Counted from the first letter of the stretch, positions 1-11,019 are shown. The stretch is DNA of 64,000 nt from Archangium violaceum (GCF_016859125.1 NZ_CP069338.1:6201501-6265500), one strand, 5' to 3'. Made by a program: numbers and translations. Notes: generated by a model from the letters alone, not told the origin.

Positions 1-410
1 GACGGCGGCGAGAGCTCGGAGGCCCCCCGGAAGTAGGTGAGTGGCCGGTTTTCCTCTCGTATGGCCTGGGGCTACGCATGCTCCCCAGGTCGTCTGGGTC
101 GTGTTGGTTGGGTCGATCTGGCTGTGGCGTAGCGGTTCTTCGCGCGCTTCTTCCCGAGCACCTGTTTCCCAGGGGCGGCGCCTCGCCTCGTCTTGGTGGG
201 TGCTGGGGCTTCGCCGGGCTGCTCGAACCGGTGGCCCTTCACGCCCCTTTGTTGGCAGGTGCTGCCCGGCCGCATGGGCACAGGGAGTCGCTCCGCTGGA
301 GCAGGAGGCTCGCCAGCATGCGAGTCCTCGCCGCTCACTTAAGGGGCGCTCACGCTGTGGCCGACGGGCAGAGGGGGCGGTCCCCACCCTCCAACCTGCC
401 AGCCGCTACG
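1..410. other. Left edge, no gene recognised
   Basis: I see no supportable gene here. Short open frames exist on both strands, but none has a convincing ribosome binding site, signal peptide or family motif. The stretch lies downstream of the large minus-strand surface-protein gene that ends at 411. It may hold the end of a neighbouring locus or decayed DNA. Confidence 0.4.
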
Positions 411-3400
411 TCACTGCTTGCTACCGCGGTGCTGAGAGGCCTTGAGGAGGAGCCCCAGGATTCCCAGGAGCCACAACATCGAGGGCCCTGCTGAAGCCGA
501 CGAGCAACCCAGGCCTCCACCTTCGGCACGGATGTCATTGCCCAGGTAGATGCTCCAGCTGTAGCTGGTCTCCCGCCTGTTGCCAGCCTGGTCCACCGCA
601 TAGACGTTGAGCGTATGCGGCCCTTCCAGGAGATCGGTGAACGTCACCTGCGTGCCGCAGTTCTGAGGCTCCTCCTCGATATCCAGCTTGCACTGGAAGG
701 TCACCCCCTCCTCGTTCGCGGTGATGTTGAACTCCGCGGAGCGATTCGAGGTGTTCTTGTCTGGCCCGGTGATGTTCACGACGGGGGGAACGTTGTCCAA
801 GATGAAGCGAATGGCCGTCGACCTTGATGTCGTGTCCGTATTCCCGGCCCGGTCCGTGGCCTTCGCCTTGATGACGTGTAGACCATCCGCGGGCTTCTTA
901 TCGGACGCGATGACGAGGTTCCATTTCCCCTCTCCATCGGCGGTCGTCGTCCCGATGAGCGTCCCCTCCACATCATCATTCTCCGGGTCGAGGTAGAAGG
1001 AGATCGTGCTGTATGCGTCCTCGATGGCCGTCGTACCCGACAAGGTCAAGTCCTTGTAGCGTCCCCCCTCCTGGGGCAACTGTACGATGGGCGCGGCCGG
1101 TGCCAGTCTATCCACCGTCCAGGAGCGCTCCACTGCCTTTTCCTCGACGTTGCCCGCCTTGTCGATCGCCTTGATTTTGAGCGTGTAGGGCTTGTCTCCC
1201 CCTGCCTTGGGGAAGTTGATCACGATGTAGCTGTTGGTCGTTGTGGACGATGCACCATTGAGCTCGTAATCGTAACGCTCCACCCCCTTGGGTTCGTTCG
1301 GCGTGACGAGATTCACTTGCAGGTAATCGGCGGATACCCAATCGAGCTGGGGTGTCGTGATGAGGGTGAGGGGGGATTGTTTATCCACGAACCAGCTGTA
1401 CGTGACTCTCGCGCTCTCGGGGGTCTCGACGCCCAGGTCCCTCGAGTAGGCCTTCACGCTGAAGACATGGTCACCTTCCGCGAGCTCTGGGGCGCTATAG
1501 CTCTTGATGCAAATGGGCCGCTCGGGCGTGGCGGGAGCCACATCCTTGATGAGTTCGGCGTCGGTGCAGCAAGGCTCGGTCCAGTCTGTCTGGCCCTCCC
1601 TCTTGCACCCAATCTGCATGTTGTCCTTGTCTGCCTGGATCACGAACGCCACGGAGTCCTTGCTCGTGCCGCCACCGTTCTCGACGGGAAGCATCTCCTT
1701 GCCCAGGACTGCCGTATCCCAGTTCAAGATCTTGGCGAGAGGCTGATTGTCATCCACCTTCCATGTGTAAGTAGGGGCAGCCATGTCGGCGGGAATAGGG
1801 GCGGAGACCGTCGTGAAGGTTTCATTCCCTGCCAGATCCTTTGCCCAGACCTGGATGGTGTACTCCCCCGCTCTGGCGACCGTATGGAAGAGCGGATTGG
1901 AGCAATCATCGAGCGATGTGGTCGGCCCGGACGTCTCCTTGATTGTGCACCGATACTTCTGCACAGACTCCGAAGGCTTGAAGCCGAAGACCGCGTCCTT
2001 GGAAGCGGTAATGCCGTCCGGCAGTTTGGTGAAACTGACTTTCGGCGGTACCAGGTCCAGATCGAAGAAGATCGTCTCCGGATCTCCGAGGTTGCTGGCC
2101 GCGTCCTCGGCGCGTGCCTCCACCGCATAGCTGCCACTCACCAATCCGGTCCAACTCTTGTTCCAGGTACCTGACACGTCGGTCAGGACGGAGTCACTCA
2201 CAGGCATCGCTGGGTTCTTCGGGATCAGCTTCAAATGCACCCTGGTTCCACTCGAATTGCCACTGATGCTGAGGGTGCCATTTGGCACCAGCTCGCCTGA
2301 AACAACGGCGTCATTCACATTCGTCAACAAGGCTCGTCCAATGAGCATGCCGTTGACGGCCGGCGTCGTCGTTGTGCCGGACGGCGTCGTCGTAACGAAG
2401 ACGATGGAGTCTGGCTTCGGCGGCGCAGTCGCATCCAGTTGGAAGCAGTAGGTGGCGGTGGGGCTCTCGTTTCCAGCCTCGTCCGTCAGCTTCACGGTCA
2501 GGGTGTAGTAGCCGTCGAGCAGGGAGTCGCTCGTGGGCGAGGCGCTCCAGTTTCCCGTACCCGACGTGCCATTCACCACGGTCGGTGGCACGTCATAGGC
2601 GGGAGCCAGGGTCATATTCACGGTGCCTCGGACTTCACCCGTTCCCTGGATCAACGGCTGTTTGTTCGTGACGAAGCGCGTGGGCGATACAGCACAGCTG
2701 GTGTAGGGGGCCACCCCGGCCACCGCGGAGACGGTGGGGGCTGCTGGCTTCTGCGTATCCAGCGTGAAGTTCAGCGTCATCGTTTTCTTGTTTTTTGCCG
2801 CGTCCTCCGCCGTTACTTCCAACGTGTACGCGGTGGGAGCCGTGTCCGCCGGCATCGCGAGGCTCACGTTCCAGTTGTCCGAACTGACGGTGGCCGTGGT
2901 CGCCGGGGTCGAGCTCGGTCTGAGCTGCTTCACCGTCACGGTGCTTCCGGAATCCACCTTTCCGCCGATGGAGAGGTTCGAGGAGGCCAGGTCGGGTCCT
3001 CCGATGAGCATGCCCTCACGGGGTTCTCTCGTCTTGGCTCCCACGCTCGTGATCGTCAGCACCGAGGGGGCCGTCACGTCCACGCTGAAGGTCTTGGGCG
3101 TGCCGGACCGTTCATTGTTGGCCTGGTCGTAGGCCTTCACGTCGATGCTATAAGTCGCGGCGTCTGTCAGCGGGGCGGATGGAACGACCTTCCAGGTTCC
3201 CGAACTCGAGGTCGTCTCGAGGGTTTGAGGCGACTCCGAGCCCGCGCCCGTCCGGGTCAGCGTCACGACCACCCGGTTTCCGCTATCCGCCGTTCCTTGC
3301 AATACCGGCCGGAGCGAATTGACGGGCACGGAGCCTCCCGCCGTGACATCTCCTACTGTCTGTACCACAGGGACACCCGGTCGCCGGGTGTCCAGACGGA

Positions 3401-5426
3401 ATGTCAGCGTGGTTGACGATGGGCTGGAGTTGTATGCCTTGTCTTTCGCTGTCATCGAGAGCGTGTATTCGGTCGTGTCCACGTCAGGGGGCTGAGTGAT
3501 GCTCACCTTCCACTTGCCCAAGGCATCCACGACGCCCGACTCCGTAGCGGAGAAATCCGGACGGGTCTGCACCACCGTCACGGTGCTTCCCGGCTCCGCT
3601 CTTCCGCTGATGGAGAGCTTGTCGCTGGCATCCAGGTCAGGCCTGCCGATGAGCATGTTCTCGTCTGCTGCTCTTTGGGCGAGCAGATCCACGACCGGAT
3701 TCGCGGGGGGCGTTCCATCCACGACGAAGGAGCGGGGTGGGCTCTTCGGGCTCTGGACTCCCTGATGGGCGAAGGCCGCCGAGACCTGGTACTCACCATC
3801 GACGAGGTTCTGCGGCATCTTGAAGGAGAAGTGACCGGTGCTGTCGGCGGTCGTGCGCCCGACTTCCTGGTTGCCCAGATAGATGACGACCCCAAACCCA
3901 GCATAGGAGGTGTCCGCAATCCCTCCCTGGATGATGGGCCTTCTCAGGTTGGTGTACCCGCTCTCCCCCGTGGAGGCCACGGCGTCCAGCGTGGGGGCTT
4001 GCAGGGATGCGGGAAACGAACCCGGCAGCGAGGAGATGGAGCCGCTCTGGCCTGGCTGGGTGCCAGCAAGCGTTCCCCCCGCTACCATCGTCGGGCGGAT
4101 ACAGTCCTCAGAGATACTGCTCGCTTGCAAGAGCACACGACCTCCACCGCCTCCACCGCCCGTGCCTGGCTTGGTGCCGCCTGCGGGGGTGGACGTTGTG
4201 CCGCCTTTTCCGCCCGCAGCCATGATAAGGTCGGCGCTGGTGCATGAGAGGGCTCCCGTCAACCTCAACACAATGGTTCCTCCCGCCCCGCCGCCGCCGC
4301 CGCCGCCCAAGCCCTGGGAGTCCGCTTTCGAACCCTCAGCACCGGAGGCATTGATGCTGGCTTGGCTATTGATGGTCAGGCTCTTGGCCCGGATGAAGAT
4401 AAGGCCTCCTCCCGCGCCTCCATGCGCTGGATCGGTTACCTGATTCCCATGGCCGCTCCCGCCTCCTCCTCCGAAGGTGAGACGCTCAAGTATCGAGTAG
4501 ACAAGGGACACGCCGCCCATTCCGCCTACATCCCGTGGGGTGCTTTCGGCCGACAGTCCGCCTTTGCCCCCACTCCCCGCATTCCCTCCACCACCTCCAC
4601 CGGAACGAAGGCACACACCGCCACCCGCACCGTTCGCGAAATTGCCAAGCCCGGCCCAGTTGGTGACGGTAGGATCGGAGGCATTCGCGTAATGCGTGAT
4701 GTCTATTCCCTCACCCTTCTGTGCATGCAGCGGGGATTCTCCGGACTCACCGCTGCAGCCGGTGCTGGGAGTAAGGAGATTGTCCGCAAGATATTTCCCT
4801 CCGCGGAAGCCCAATCCATCAGCCCGGATGTGACCATTGATGGTGACATCTTCGGACGCGAGGAACGCGACGACGCCACCCGTTTTCCCATCCCAGTCCT
4901 TCGCCTTGATCGTGCCGAACTTCTTCTCCCCGCCATTGGCGTTCAAAGTGACTTTTCTGTACTCAGGCACGAGGACGACCTGCGTCACCTTGGCGGCGTA
5001 GGAACGGACAAGCGGTTTTTCGAGCTTCAGGATGGAGACCGTCGTACCCGCCGCCAACCGGGCGAACTCCCAATGCCCGACCTCGGACGTACTGATGTCC
5101 AGTGGCGTGGTCATCTTGGTCTGGAGCACGGGAACGAGCCCGGTCGTCTGCAGGACCATCACCAGATCGCCACCCCTGAAGGCGGTGGACGCCTGCCTTC
5201 CCGCGCCAGGATCTACAGTGTCGATGGAGATCTGGGTATCTCCAGGGGCGAGCGGCAACGTGACCCGGGCATAGGAGTTGACGGTGATGCTGCTGTTCGC
5301 ATCGACCGTCAGATCGTCAGCTTCCAAGACACCTTCTCCCAGGCCGAACGTGTCTGGCTCGGCCTGGGAGGGGCTGGCGGCGAGAAGCACCAGCGCCAGC
5401 AGTGCCTGAGTGTACGCGCGTCTCAT
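411..5426 (-). CDS. Giant secreted Ig-repeat surface protein, AgmC-like
   Basis: A 1671-residue exported protein. I chose the ATG at 5426 because AGGAG lies 10 nt upstream and a clean signal peptide follows (Met-Arg-Arg, then a hydrophobic core ending in ASPSQA at about residue 22); an in-frame ATG at 5498 would put a hydrophilic leader before it. Residues about 200-450 are extremely glycine-rich. From about 480 onward there are at least eight bacterial Ig-like repeats, each opened by a D-x-x-x-P-x-x-P motif (DGTPPANP, LDTRRPGVP, LDTQKPAAP, LDATAPPKP) and often containing a short GMLIG or NMLIG motif. The end has GLGC, then a hydrophobic helix (LWLLGILGLLL) and a basic tail, which looks like a variant MYXO-CTERM sorting signal. 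This layout matches Myxococcus proteins annotated as adventurous gliding motility protein AgmC. The surface role is inferred; the motility role rests on resemblance only. Confidence 0.8.
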   Translation of the reverse strand: MRRAYTQALLALVLLAASPSQAEPDTFGLGEGVLEADDLTVDANSSITVNSYARVTLPLAPGDTQISIDTVDPGAGRQASTAFRGGDLVMVLQTTGLVPVLQTKMTTPLDISTSEVGHWEFARLAAGTTVSILKLEKPLVRSYAAKVTQVVLVPEYRKVTLNANGGEKKFGTIKAKDWDGKTGGVVAFLASEDVTINGHIRADGLGFRGGKYLADNLLTPSTGCSGESGESPLHAQKGEGIDITHYANASDPTVTNWAGLGNFANGAGGGVCLRSGGGGGGNAGSGGKGGLSAESTPRDVGGMGGVSLVYSILERLTFGGGGGSGHGNQVTDPAHGGAGGGLIFIRAKSLTINSQASINASGAEGSKADSQGLGGGGGGGAGGTIVLRLTGALSCTSADLIMAAGGKGGTTSTPAGGTKPGTGGGGGGGRVLLQASSISEDCIRPTMVAGGTLAGTQPGQSGSISSLPGSFPASLQAPTLDAVASTGESGYTNLRRPIIQGGIADTSYAGFGVVIYLGNQEVGRTTADSTGHFSFKMPQNLVDGEYQVSAAFAHQGVQSPKSPPRSFVVDGTPPANPVVDLLAQRAADENMLIGRPDLDASDKLSISGRAEPGSTVTVVQTRPDFSATESGVVDALGKWKVSITQPPDVDTTEYTLSMTAKDKAYNSSPSSTTLTFRLDTRRPGVPVVQTVGDVTAGGSVPVNSLRPVLQGTADSGNRVVVTLTRTGAGSESPQTLETTSSSGTWKVVPSAPLTDAATYSIDVKAYDQANNERSGTPKTFSVDVTAPSVLTITSVGAKTREPREGMLIGGPDLASSNLSIGGKVDSGSTVTVKQLRPSSTPATTATVSSDNWNVSLAMPADTAPTAYTLEVTAEDAAKNKKTMTLNFTLDTQKPAAPTVSAVAGVAPYTSCAVSPTRFVTNKQPLIQGTGEVRGTVNMTLAPAYDVPPTVVNGTSGTGNWSASPTSDSLLDGYYTLTVKLTDEAGNESPTATYCFQLDATAPPKPDSIVFVTTTPSGTTTTPAVNGMLIGRALLTNVNDAVVSGELVPNGTLSISGNSSGTRVHLKLIPKNPAMPVSDSVLTDVSGTWNKSWTGLVSGSYAVEARAEDAASNLGDPETIFFDLDLVPPKVSFTKLPDGITASKDAVFGFKPSESVQKYRCTIKETSGPTTSLDDCSNPLFHTVARAGEYTIQVWAKDLAGNETFTTVSAPIPADMAAPTYTWKVDDNQPLAKILNWDTAVLGKEMLPVENGGGTSKDSVAFVIQADKDNMQIGCKREGQTDWTEPCCTDAELIKDVAPATPERPICIKSYSAPELAEGDHVFSVKAYSRDLGVETPESARVTYSWFVDKQSPLTLITTPQLDWVSADYLQVNLVTPNEPKGVERYDYELNGASSTTTNSYIVINFPKAGGDKPYTLKIKAIDKAGNVEEKAVERSWTVDRLAPAAPIVQLPQEGGRYKDLTLSGTTAIEDAYSTISFYLDPENDDVEGTLIGTTTADGEGKWNLVIASDKKPADGLHVIKAKATDRAGNTDTTSRSTAIRFILDNVPPVVNITGPDKNTSNRSAEFNITANEEGVTFQCKLDIEEEPQNCGTQVTFTDLLEGPHTLNVYAVDQAGNRRETSYSWSIYLGNDIRAEGGGLGCSSASAGPSMLWLLGILGLLLKASQHRGSKQ

Positions 5427-5663
5427 GTTTTCGTATCTCCTGCGCCCCTTCGCCTGGATGTGGTGCGCTGCTCGTGCGTGCTCGATCCGCCTCATCATGG
5501 TCCTCGTCCGTGGCGGCCCCCCCCTGGGGCGACTCCGGCAGGGGAGGTTACCTCAGAAAGGCCATGGGCTTCACGGGGACCGGGCGGCAGAGACCTCCCG
5601 GACGAGAGGAGGACCACCGCCATCGGGAGACCCACCCGGGTCGCCCCCGAGCAGGTGAAGGCT

Positions 5664-7778
5664 TCACCGGCAGTTGGTGATGGGCGTCTCGGTGTTGCCG
5701 GTGTTGCGCGCGTCGCGCTGGAATTTGGGCCACGGGGCGTTCCGCTCCAGACCCGCACTATCGACGACGAGGGCGTACATCTTGCCATCGATGGAGGGCA
5801 CGTACAGCACACCCTTAGGCGCTTCGGTGGGGGCCCCATCCGGGCCGCGCGCGCAGTCCAGGGCGGGAGTGGCCTGCGCGCGGCCCACGCTATCGCTGAG
5901 CCTCCAGTGCAGCGCCAGGTTGTCCGTGCTCCACGCCGACACCTCGCCGCTGCTGGCGGAGGGACCGGTGGCGGAGGCCGTGTAGAGCAGGCCCGAAGCC
6001 CCCACGATGGGAGATGACGGGAAGCTCCCCGCGTTCGGCACGACGACCCGAGGCATGGAGCCAAAGAACTCGACCGACGTCAACTCCGCGCTTCCTGTTG
6101 CGACATCTCTGCCAAAGAACACGACCTTGCCCGGTCCCACGGCCAGGTTGCGCACCGGGGCTCTTCCCTTCTCGGGATTGGGGAAGATCCAGCTGCCCAA
6201 AGTCGAGTCCTGCCGCGTGAAGGTAATGACACCTCCAATCTGCGGATCATCATCCCACAGTGCTCCAATGCCGAAGGTGTCGTCCACGATCGCCAGCGCT
6301 GCGAGGTGCCCGTCGCGGTTGGTGGGGGATGCTCTCGGGAGCGATACGAACGAGCCATACGGGTCGTTGATGTAGTGGTTGATCTCCGCGATATCTGGAT
6401 AGGGGTCCGAGAGGTAGAACGAACCGAAATAGAGGTCATCACCCGTCGAGACGATGCCCGCCCCCGGCGCCACATGGCCCGCGGTGCCGAAGATGCATCG
6501 GCGGGACGGGTTGGACGAGTCGGGCCGCAGCGTGACAGGCGTGTTGTCGTCGGGGCTGCTGAACATCGCCATCACTGCTTCGACGGGAGCCGCATCATCG
6601 CTGGCCTGGGTGCGCAGGAGCGTGAGGGTCGACAGGAGGGGTACTCCGGCGAGGTACGCCTTACACTGGAGCAGCGTCGCGCCGTTGGCATCCAGGGCGT
6701 ACAGGTATCCGAAGTCCGTGCTGGAAGTGGGCCCCCTCCCCACATAGACGCGCTCGGTCCCATTGGTGGAGCTGCCCACGGTCAGGTTGGTCTTCACGGG
6801 GCCCAGCGGGGCCGTCCACTTGATCGAGCCCTCGGGGTTGAGGGCGAAGACCTTGCCGGCGGCATCGTCGGTGCCGAAATAGATGGTTCCCTTCTCTCCG
6901 ATGGCGGGGCTGGTGTGGATGGGCCCGGAGGCTCCATCGAATGCCCACTTCCAGCGCGTCACGGGGATGGTGCCGTTGGCCTGGCGCTCGTTGCCCACCT
7001 TGTCCTTCGCCGCCACCTCGACCTGGAAATTGCCGCGAAAGGCCTCGAGTCCCGGACGCCACAGGGGCACGTCCACCGTGCCGCAGTAGGCCTTGGTGCA
7101 CGGGGTCCCCTGCTTCACCGCGAGGTCCGTCACGTCCGTACCGCCATCGTGTCCCCTGACCACCACCCGCAGGCCCGCCGGATCAATGTCCGCCGACTCC
7201 GATTCCACCCGCACCGTCACGGTCTGGTCGCGAGGCCACGCCTTGTCCGCCAGAGGGTCCGCATAGCTGAAGCCGTCCTTGGGCTCAGCGAGCTGTGCCT
7301 CAGGCACCTGGACCGTCAGCGCTGGCGCCGTACGGTCCACCGTCACCTGGACCGATCTGCTTGGTCCCCAGGGCTCAGGGTGGGCCACCTGGAAGGTGTA
7401 CGAGCCTTCCCCCGGTGGCGGCGTCCACTCGGCGCTGTACGTCCCCTCCGCCGTGCTCTGGAGCGTGATGACAGTGGGAGCCCCACCGTTGCTCGGAGCC
7501 ACCGTGAGGTTCAGCTGCGACGGGTAGACGGGGCTCGCACCGGGACTGAGCTCCAACCGGGCCTGTATTTGCTGCGGACCTCCCCCTACAACGGTGTTCT
7601 CTCCCAACGTCGGGAGGATCAACGCCGCGTAGCGCGGGGAAAAGCACTGCTTCACTTCGAGGTGACAGTACTGCTCTTGAGGGCAGTTCGAGTCCTGCTC
7701 GCACTTGCCCGGAACTTCGCTGCAACCCCCGAGCGCCCCCAGCACCAACAGCGCTCCAAAGACCCTGCGCAGCCTCAC
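5664..7778 (-). CDS. PQQ-like beta-propeller lipoprotein
   Basis: A 704-residue predicted lipoprotein with a short basic N-terminus and lipobox LGALGGC (lipidated Cys19). Residues 25-45 carry a small cysteine cluster (CEQDSNCPQEQYC...C). Residues about 60-260 look like Ig-type domains (VDRTAPALTVQVP). From about residue 275 come beta-propeller blades of the PQQ/quinoprotein type, with strings such as GPIHTSPAIGEKGTIYFGTDD and a last blade ending in GVLYVPSIDGKMYALV. No catalytic residues are evident, so a structural or binding role in the envelope is likely. It lies 237 bp upstream of the AgmC-like gene on the same strand, so the two may be co-expressed. The substrate or partner is unknown. 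Confidence 0.8.
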   Translation of the reverse strand: MRLRRVFGALLVLGALGGCSEVPGKCEQDSNCPQEQYCHLEVKQCFSPRYAALILPTLGENTVVGGGPQQIQARLELSPGASPVYPSQLNLTVAPSNGGAPTVITLQSTAEGTYSAEWTPPPGEGSYTFQVAHPEPWGPSRSVQVTVDRTAPALTVQVPEAQLAEPKDGFSYADPLADKAWPRDQTVTVRVESESADIDPAGLRVVVRGHDGGTDVTDLAVKQGTPCTKAYCGTVDVPLWRPGLEAFRGNFQVEVAAKDKVGNERQANGTIPVTRWKWAFDGASGPIHTSPAIGEKGTIYFGTDDAAGKVFALNPEGSIKWTAPLGPVKTNLTVGSSTNGTERVYVGRGPTSSTDFGYLYALDANGATLLQCKAYLAGVPLLSTLTLLRTQASDDAAPVEAVMAMFSSPDDNTPVTLRPDSSNPSRRCIFGTAGHVAPGAGIVSTGDDLYFGSFYLSDPYPDIAEINHYINDPYGSFVSLPRASPTNRDGHLAALAIVDDTFGIGALWDDDPQIGGVITFTRQDSTLGSWIFPNPEKGRAPVRNLAVGPGKVVFFGRDVATGSAELTSVEFFGSMPRVVVPNAGSFPSSPIVGASGLLYTASATGPSASSGEVSAWSTDNLALHWRLSDSVGRAQATPALDCARGPDGAPTEAPKGVLYVPSIDGKMYALVVDSAGLERNAPWPKFQRDARNTGNTETPITNCR

Positions 7779-7907
7779 GGTGGACCTCCAAACCCATTTG
7801 ACGAAACAGAGGCGGGGATAGCATGGTACGGGCCGTCCACGCAGCCACCGTCCGTCAACCCGGAATTCACTAGGAATTCCGCCCTACGCCATCACGAGGA
7901 TCCCTCC

Positions 7908-8921
7908 GTGATCCGCTCCTTCAGCTTGCGGCCTCCACACCTGCTCGCCGTCTCCCTCCTGTTCTCCCCCTTGGCCTGGGGGCAATCGGAGACCGCTGCG
8001 GTCCACCCCTGTATCGTCAAGGGAGGTAGCCCCAATACAGCCAAGAAGCTTCAGGGGGCGTGCACCCAGGCGATGGGCGCCGGTGAGGGCGTGAAGGCGA
8101 CCGAGGGCTCGTGCGCTCGCAGTAGGAGCTCCAATGAGCTCTTGAGCTGCCTCGGCCGCATGGCCAGGGAGAATCAGGCCAGCCGCTCGGTCCTCGTGAC
8201 CCTCGTCCTCCAGCCGGGCAACAAGGTGGGCTTCAGCGGCGTCGCCGTCAGCCCCGAGGGGAAGACGCTGGACCAGAAGGATATCCCCGCCCAGAGCGTC
8301 AAGGCTGGCCAGCCCATGGAGAACCTCGTCCAGGCCCAGGTCGATGAGCTGCGCAAGCAACTCATCCCCGCGCCTCCGCCGCCCGAGCCCAAGCAGGCGG
8401 AGACCCCGCCACCTGCTCCTTCAGCGCAGAGCGCGAAGGTGGAACAGAAGCCGCAGGGGGCGGGGAATCTGGGCGCCAGCGCGTCCGGGACGGACACGCA
8501 AGGAGCGGTTACGAGCGAGTCCACGGCGAAGCCCGAGCTGGTGCCCTCCGTGACGGAGACGCGGAAGCAGTCGCGCACCTGGAAGACGCCGGTGGCCTAT
8601 GCCGCCGGAGGGACAGGGGTCGCGGCCGGAGTTCTGGCGGTCGTGTTCGCCATCCAGGCTGGCAACGCCTACGACAAGCTCGATGCCGAGTACCAGAACG
8701 GCGCTGCTCCGCCTCCGAGTCGTGCCGCCGAGGTGGCTGGCCTTCGCGACGACATCAACCGCAACCGCACGTTGGCCGGAGTGAGCGCGGGCGTGGGTGC
8801 CGCCCTCGTCGCGACCGGAGCCGTCCTGTGGTTCATCGACAAGCCGTCGGAGCCCAAGGCGGGCTCGGCCTCGCTCAGTGTTGGCCCCGGTGGTGTAGGC
8901 CTCAGCGTGTTGCTCCCGTAG
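7908..8921 (+). CDS. Exported protein with C-terminal membrane helices, unknown function
   Basis: A 337-residue protein starting at GTG 7908, with GAGGA 7 nt upstream; the frame is open far upstream but without a start signal. It has a signal peptide ending at AWG-Q (about residue 26), then a cysteine-containing domain, then a Pro/Glu/Ala-rich linker at about 150-215. Two hydrophobic helices follow at about 230-252 and 290-312, and the tail is glycine-rich (SVGPGGVGLSVLLP). Tails of this kind are common in myxobacterial envelope proteins that also carry TPR or PEGA domains, but I see neither here. It is divergent from the beta-propeller lipoprotein gene (129 bp apart). Function not recognised. 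Confidence 0.7.
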   Translation: MIRSFSLRPPHLLAVSLLFSPLAWGQSETAAVHPCIVKGGSPNTAKKLQGACTQAMGAGEGVKATEGSCARSRSSNELLSCLGRMARENQASRSVLVTLVLQPGNKVGFSGVAVSPEGKTLDQKDIPAQSVKAGQPMENLVQAQVDELRKQLIPAPPPPEPKQAETPPPAPSAQSAKVEQKPQGAGNLGASASGTDTQGAVTSESTAKPELVPSVTETRKQSRTWKTPVAYAAGGTGVAAGVLAVVFAIQAGNAYDKLDAEYQNGAAPPPSRAAEVAGLRDDINRNRTLAGVSAGVGAALVATGAVLWFIDKPSEPKAGSASLSVGPGGVGLSVLLP

Positions 8922-8946
8922 CGAGCGGGCCCACTCACTGATGTGA

Positions 8947-8977
8947 AAAGGGGCGAGGCTGGCAGCCTCGCCCCTTT
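8947..8977. terminator. Perfect bidirectional hairpin terminator
   Basis: Two perfect 14-nt arms (AAAGGGGCGAGGCT and AGCCTCGCCCCTTT) surround a 3-nt loop. It lies between the convergent genes ending at 8921 (plus) and 9004 (minus). The A run on one side and T run on the other let it act as an intrinsic terminator in both directions. Confidence 0.88.
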
Positions 8978-9003
8978 GCCTTCCGGCCCTGATGCGATGC
9001 TAC

Positions 9004-11019
9004 TCAGTTCCTCGGGAGCGGCGTCTCGGGGCCAGCGGCCACCGCGCTGCCTTCCGTGGGCTGCGCGTCGGACGTGGGCGTCTCGGGGCCGGAGGCCACC
9101 GCGCCCGCGGGCGGCACCTTCTGCGCCGCCAGCTGTGTCATCAGCGCCGTCATCCGCCGGGCGAAGCGGTTCGGGTCCTCCACGCTGCTGCCCTCCGTGA
9201 GCAGCGCCTGGTCGTAGAGCATCTCCACCCACTCCGTCACCTGAGCCGAGCCCGGCTCCTTCTCCTGCAGTGCCTTCAGGTGCTCGATGATGGGGTGCGA
9301 CGGGTTCACCTCCAGAATCCGCCTGGCACGCGGCACGCTCCGGCCCCGCTCACGCAGCAGCCGCTCCACGAAGGCGTGCGAGCCGCCCTCCGGCACCACC
9401 AGGCAGCACGGCGAGTCCGTCAGGCGCTCCGACACCCGCACCTCGCGCACCTGCTCCTTCAGCACGTCCTTCATCCGCTCCGCCAGCGGCCCCAGCCCCT
9501 TCGCGCGCTGCTCCTTCTCGCGCTTCTCCTCCTCCGTCTCCTTCAGCTTCAGGTCCGCGTGCATCGCCGACACCAGCGGCTTGCCCTGGTACTCGCGCAG
9601 CCCCTGCGCCGCCCACTCGTCCACCGGGTCCGTCATGTACAGCACTTCGTACCCGCGCTTCTTCAGCGCCTCCAGGTGCGGCGAGTCCACCACCGCCTTC
9701 CTCGACTCGCCGAAGACGTAATAGATGGCCTCCTGGCCCTCCTTCATGCGCGACACGTAGTCCGCCAGGGAAGTGAGGCCCTCCTCGCGCGAGCTCTCGT
9801 AGCGCACCAGCGCGCCCAGCTTCTCGCGGTGCTCGGTGTCGACCGCCAGGCCCTCCTTCAGCACCGTGCCGAAGCCCTGCCAGAACGTCCGGTAGTCCTC
9901 CGGCTTGTCCTTGGCCAGCTTCTCCAGCATGTCCAACGTCTTCTTCGTCACGTGCTTGTGGATGGCCTTCACCACCGCCGAGTCCTGCAGCAGCTCGCGC
10001 GACACGTTCAGCGGCAGGTCATCCGAGTCCACCACGCCCCGGACGAAGCGCAGCCACTGCGGCAGCATCTCCTCGCACCGGTCCATGATGAGCACCCGCT
10101 TCACGAACAGCCGCACCCCGCGCTGCTGCGGGCTGTTCAGGTCGAACGGCGGGTTCTTCGGCAGGAAGAGCAGCCCCGTGAAGACCTGGTTGCCTTCCGT
10201 CCGGAAGTGCGTCCACGCCAGCGGCTTCTCCCAGTCGTGCGTCAGGTGCTTGTAGAACTCCTGGTACTGCTCGTCGGTGATTTCGCTCTTCGAGCGCTGC
10301 CACAGCGCGCTCGCCTTGTTCACCACCTCGAGCTGCGTCTCGGTCTTCTTCGCGTCACCCTCTCCGGTCGTCCGCTTCACCTGGAGCTTGATGGGGTGGC
10401 TCACGTAGTCCGAGTACTGCGTCACCAACGAGCGCAGCCGCCACTCGTCGAGGAACTCCTTCTGGTCCTCCTTCAGGTGCAGGGTGATGGAGGTGCCGCG
10501 CGTGGCGCGCTCGGCGGGCTCCACCGTGAAGCTGCCCTTGGCATCCGAGGTCCACTTCCAGGCCTGGGTGTCCTTGCCCGCGGCCCGGCTCACCACCTCG
10601 ACATGGTCGGCCACCAGATAGGCGCTGTAGAAGCCCACGCCGAACTGGCCGATCAGGTTGACGTCCTTCTGGCCCCGCTGTGAGGCCAGCTCCAGGAACT
10701 CGCGCGAGCCGGAGTGGGCGATGGTGCCCAGGTTCTTCACCAGCTCGTCATGCGTCATGCCGATGCCGGTGTCCTCGATGGTCAGCGTGCCCTTCTCCGC
10801 ATCCGGCAGGAGGTGGATTTCCAGCGGGGCCCCTCCTTCCAGCAGCTCGGGCTCGGTGACCGAGCGGAAGCGCAGCTTGTCGAGCGCGTCCGACGCGTTC
10901 GACACGAGCTCGCGCAGGAAGATCTCCTTGTGGCTATAGAGGGAGTTGATGACCAGGTTCAGGAGCTGGTTGATCTCCGCCTGGAACTTGTGGGTTTCCC
11001 TCGGGGTGTCGACGGACAT
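9004..11019 (-). CDS. htpG: Chaperone HtpG (Hsp90 family)
   Basis: A 671-residue bacterial Hsp90, an ATP-driven cytoplasmic dimeric chaperone. The start at 11019 is supported by GGAGGA 6 nt upstream and by the conserved opening [29 protein letters not shown] ATPase motifs are present: [10 protein letters not shown] (36-45, ATP-binding Asn41), IEDTGIGM (81-88) and [11 protein letters not shown] (124-134). The middle domain has the conserved VKRVLIMD and the C-terminal half contains SPCCLV. Length fits the family (about 620-650) with a slightly longer tail rich in Ala, Pro and Glu. It stands alone, divergent from the SDR gene at 11175. Confidence 0.97.

Noticed and set aside
9004-10683. A 563-codon open frame opposite htpG
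   Set aside because: Leu/Arg/His-rich shadow of HtpG codons.
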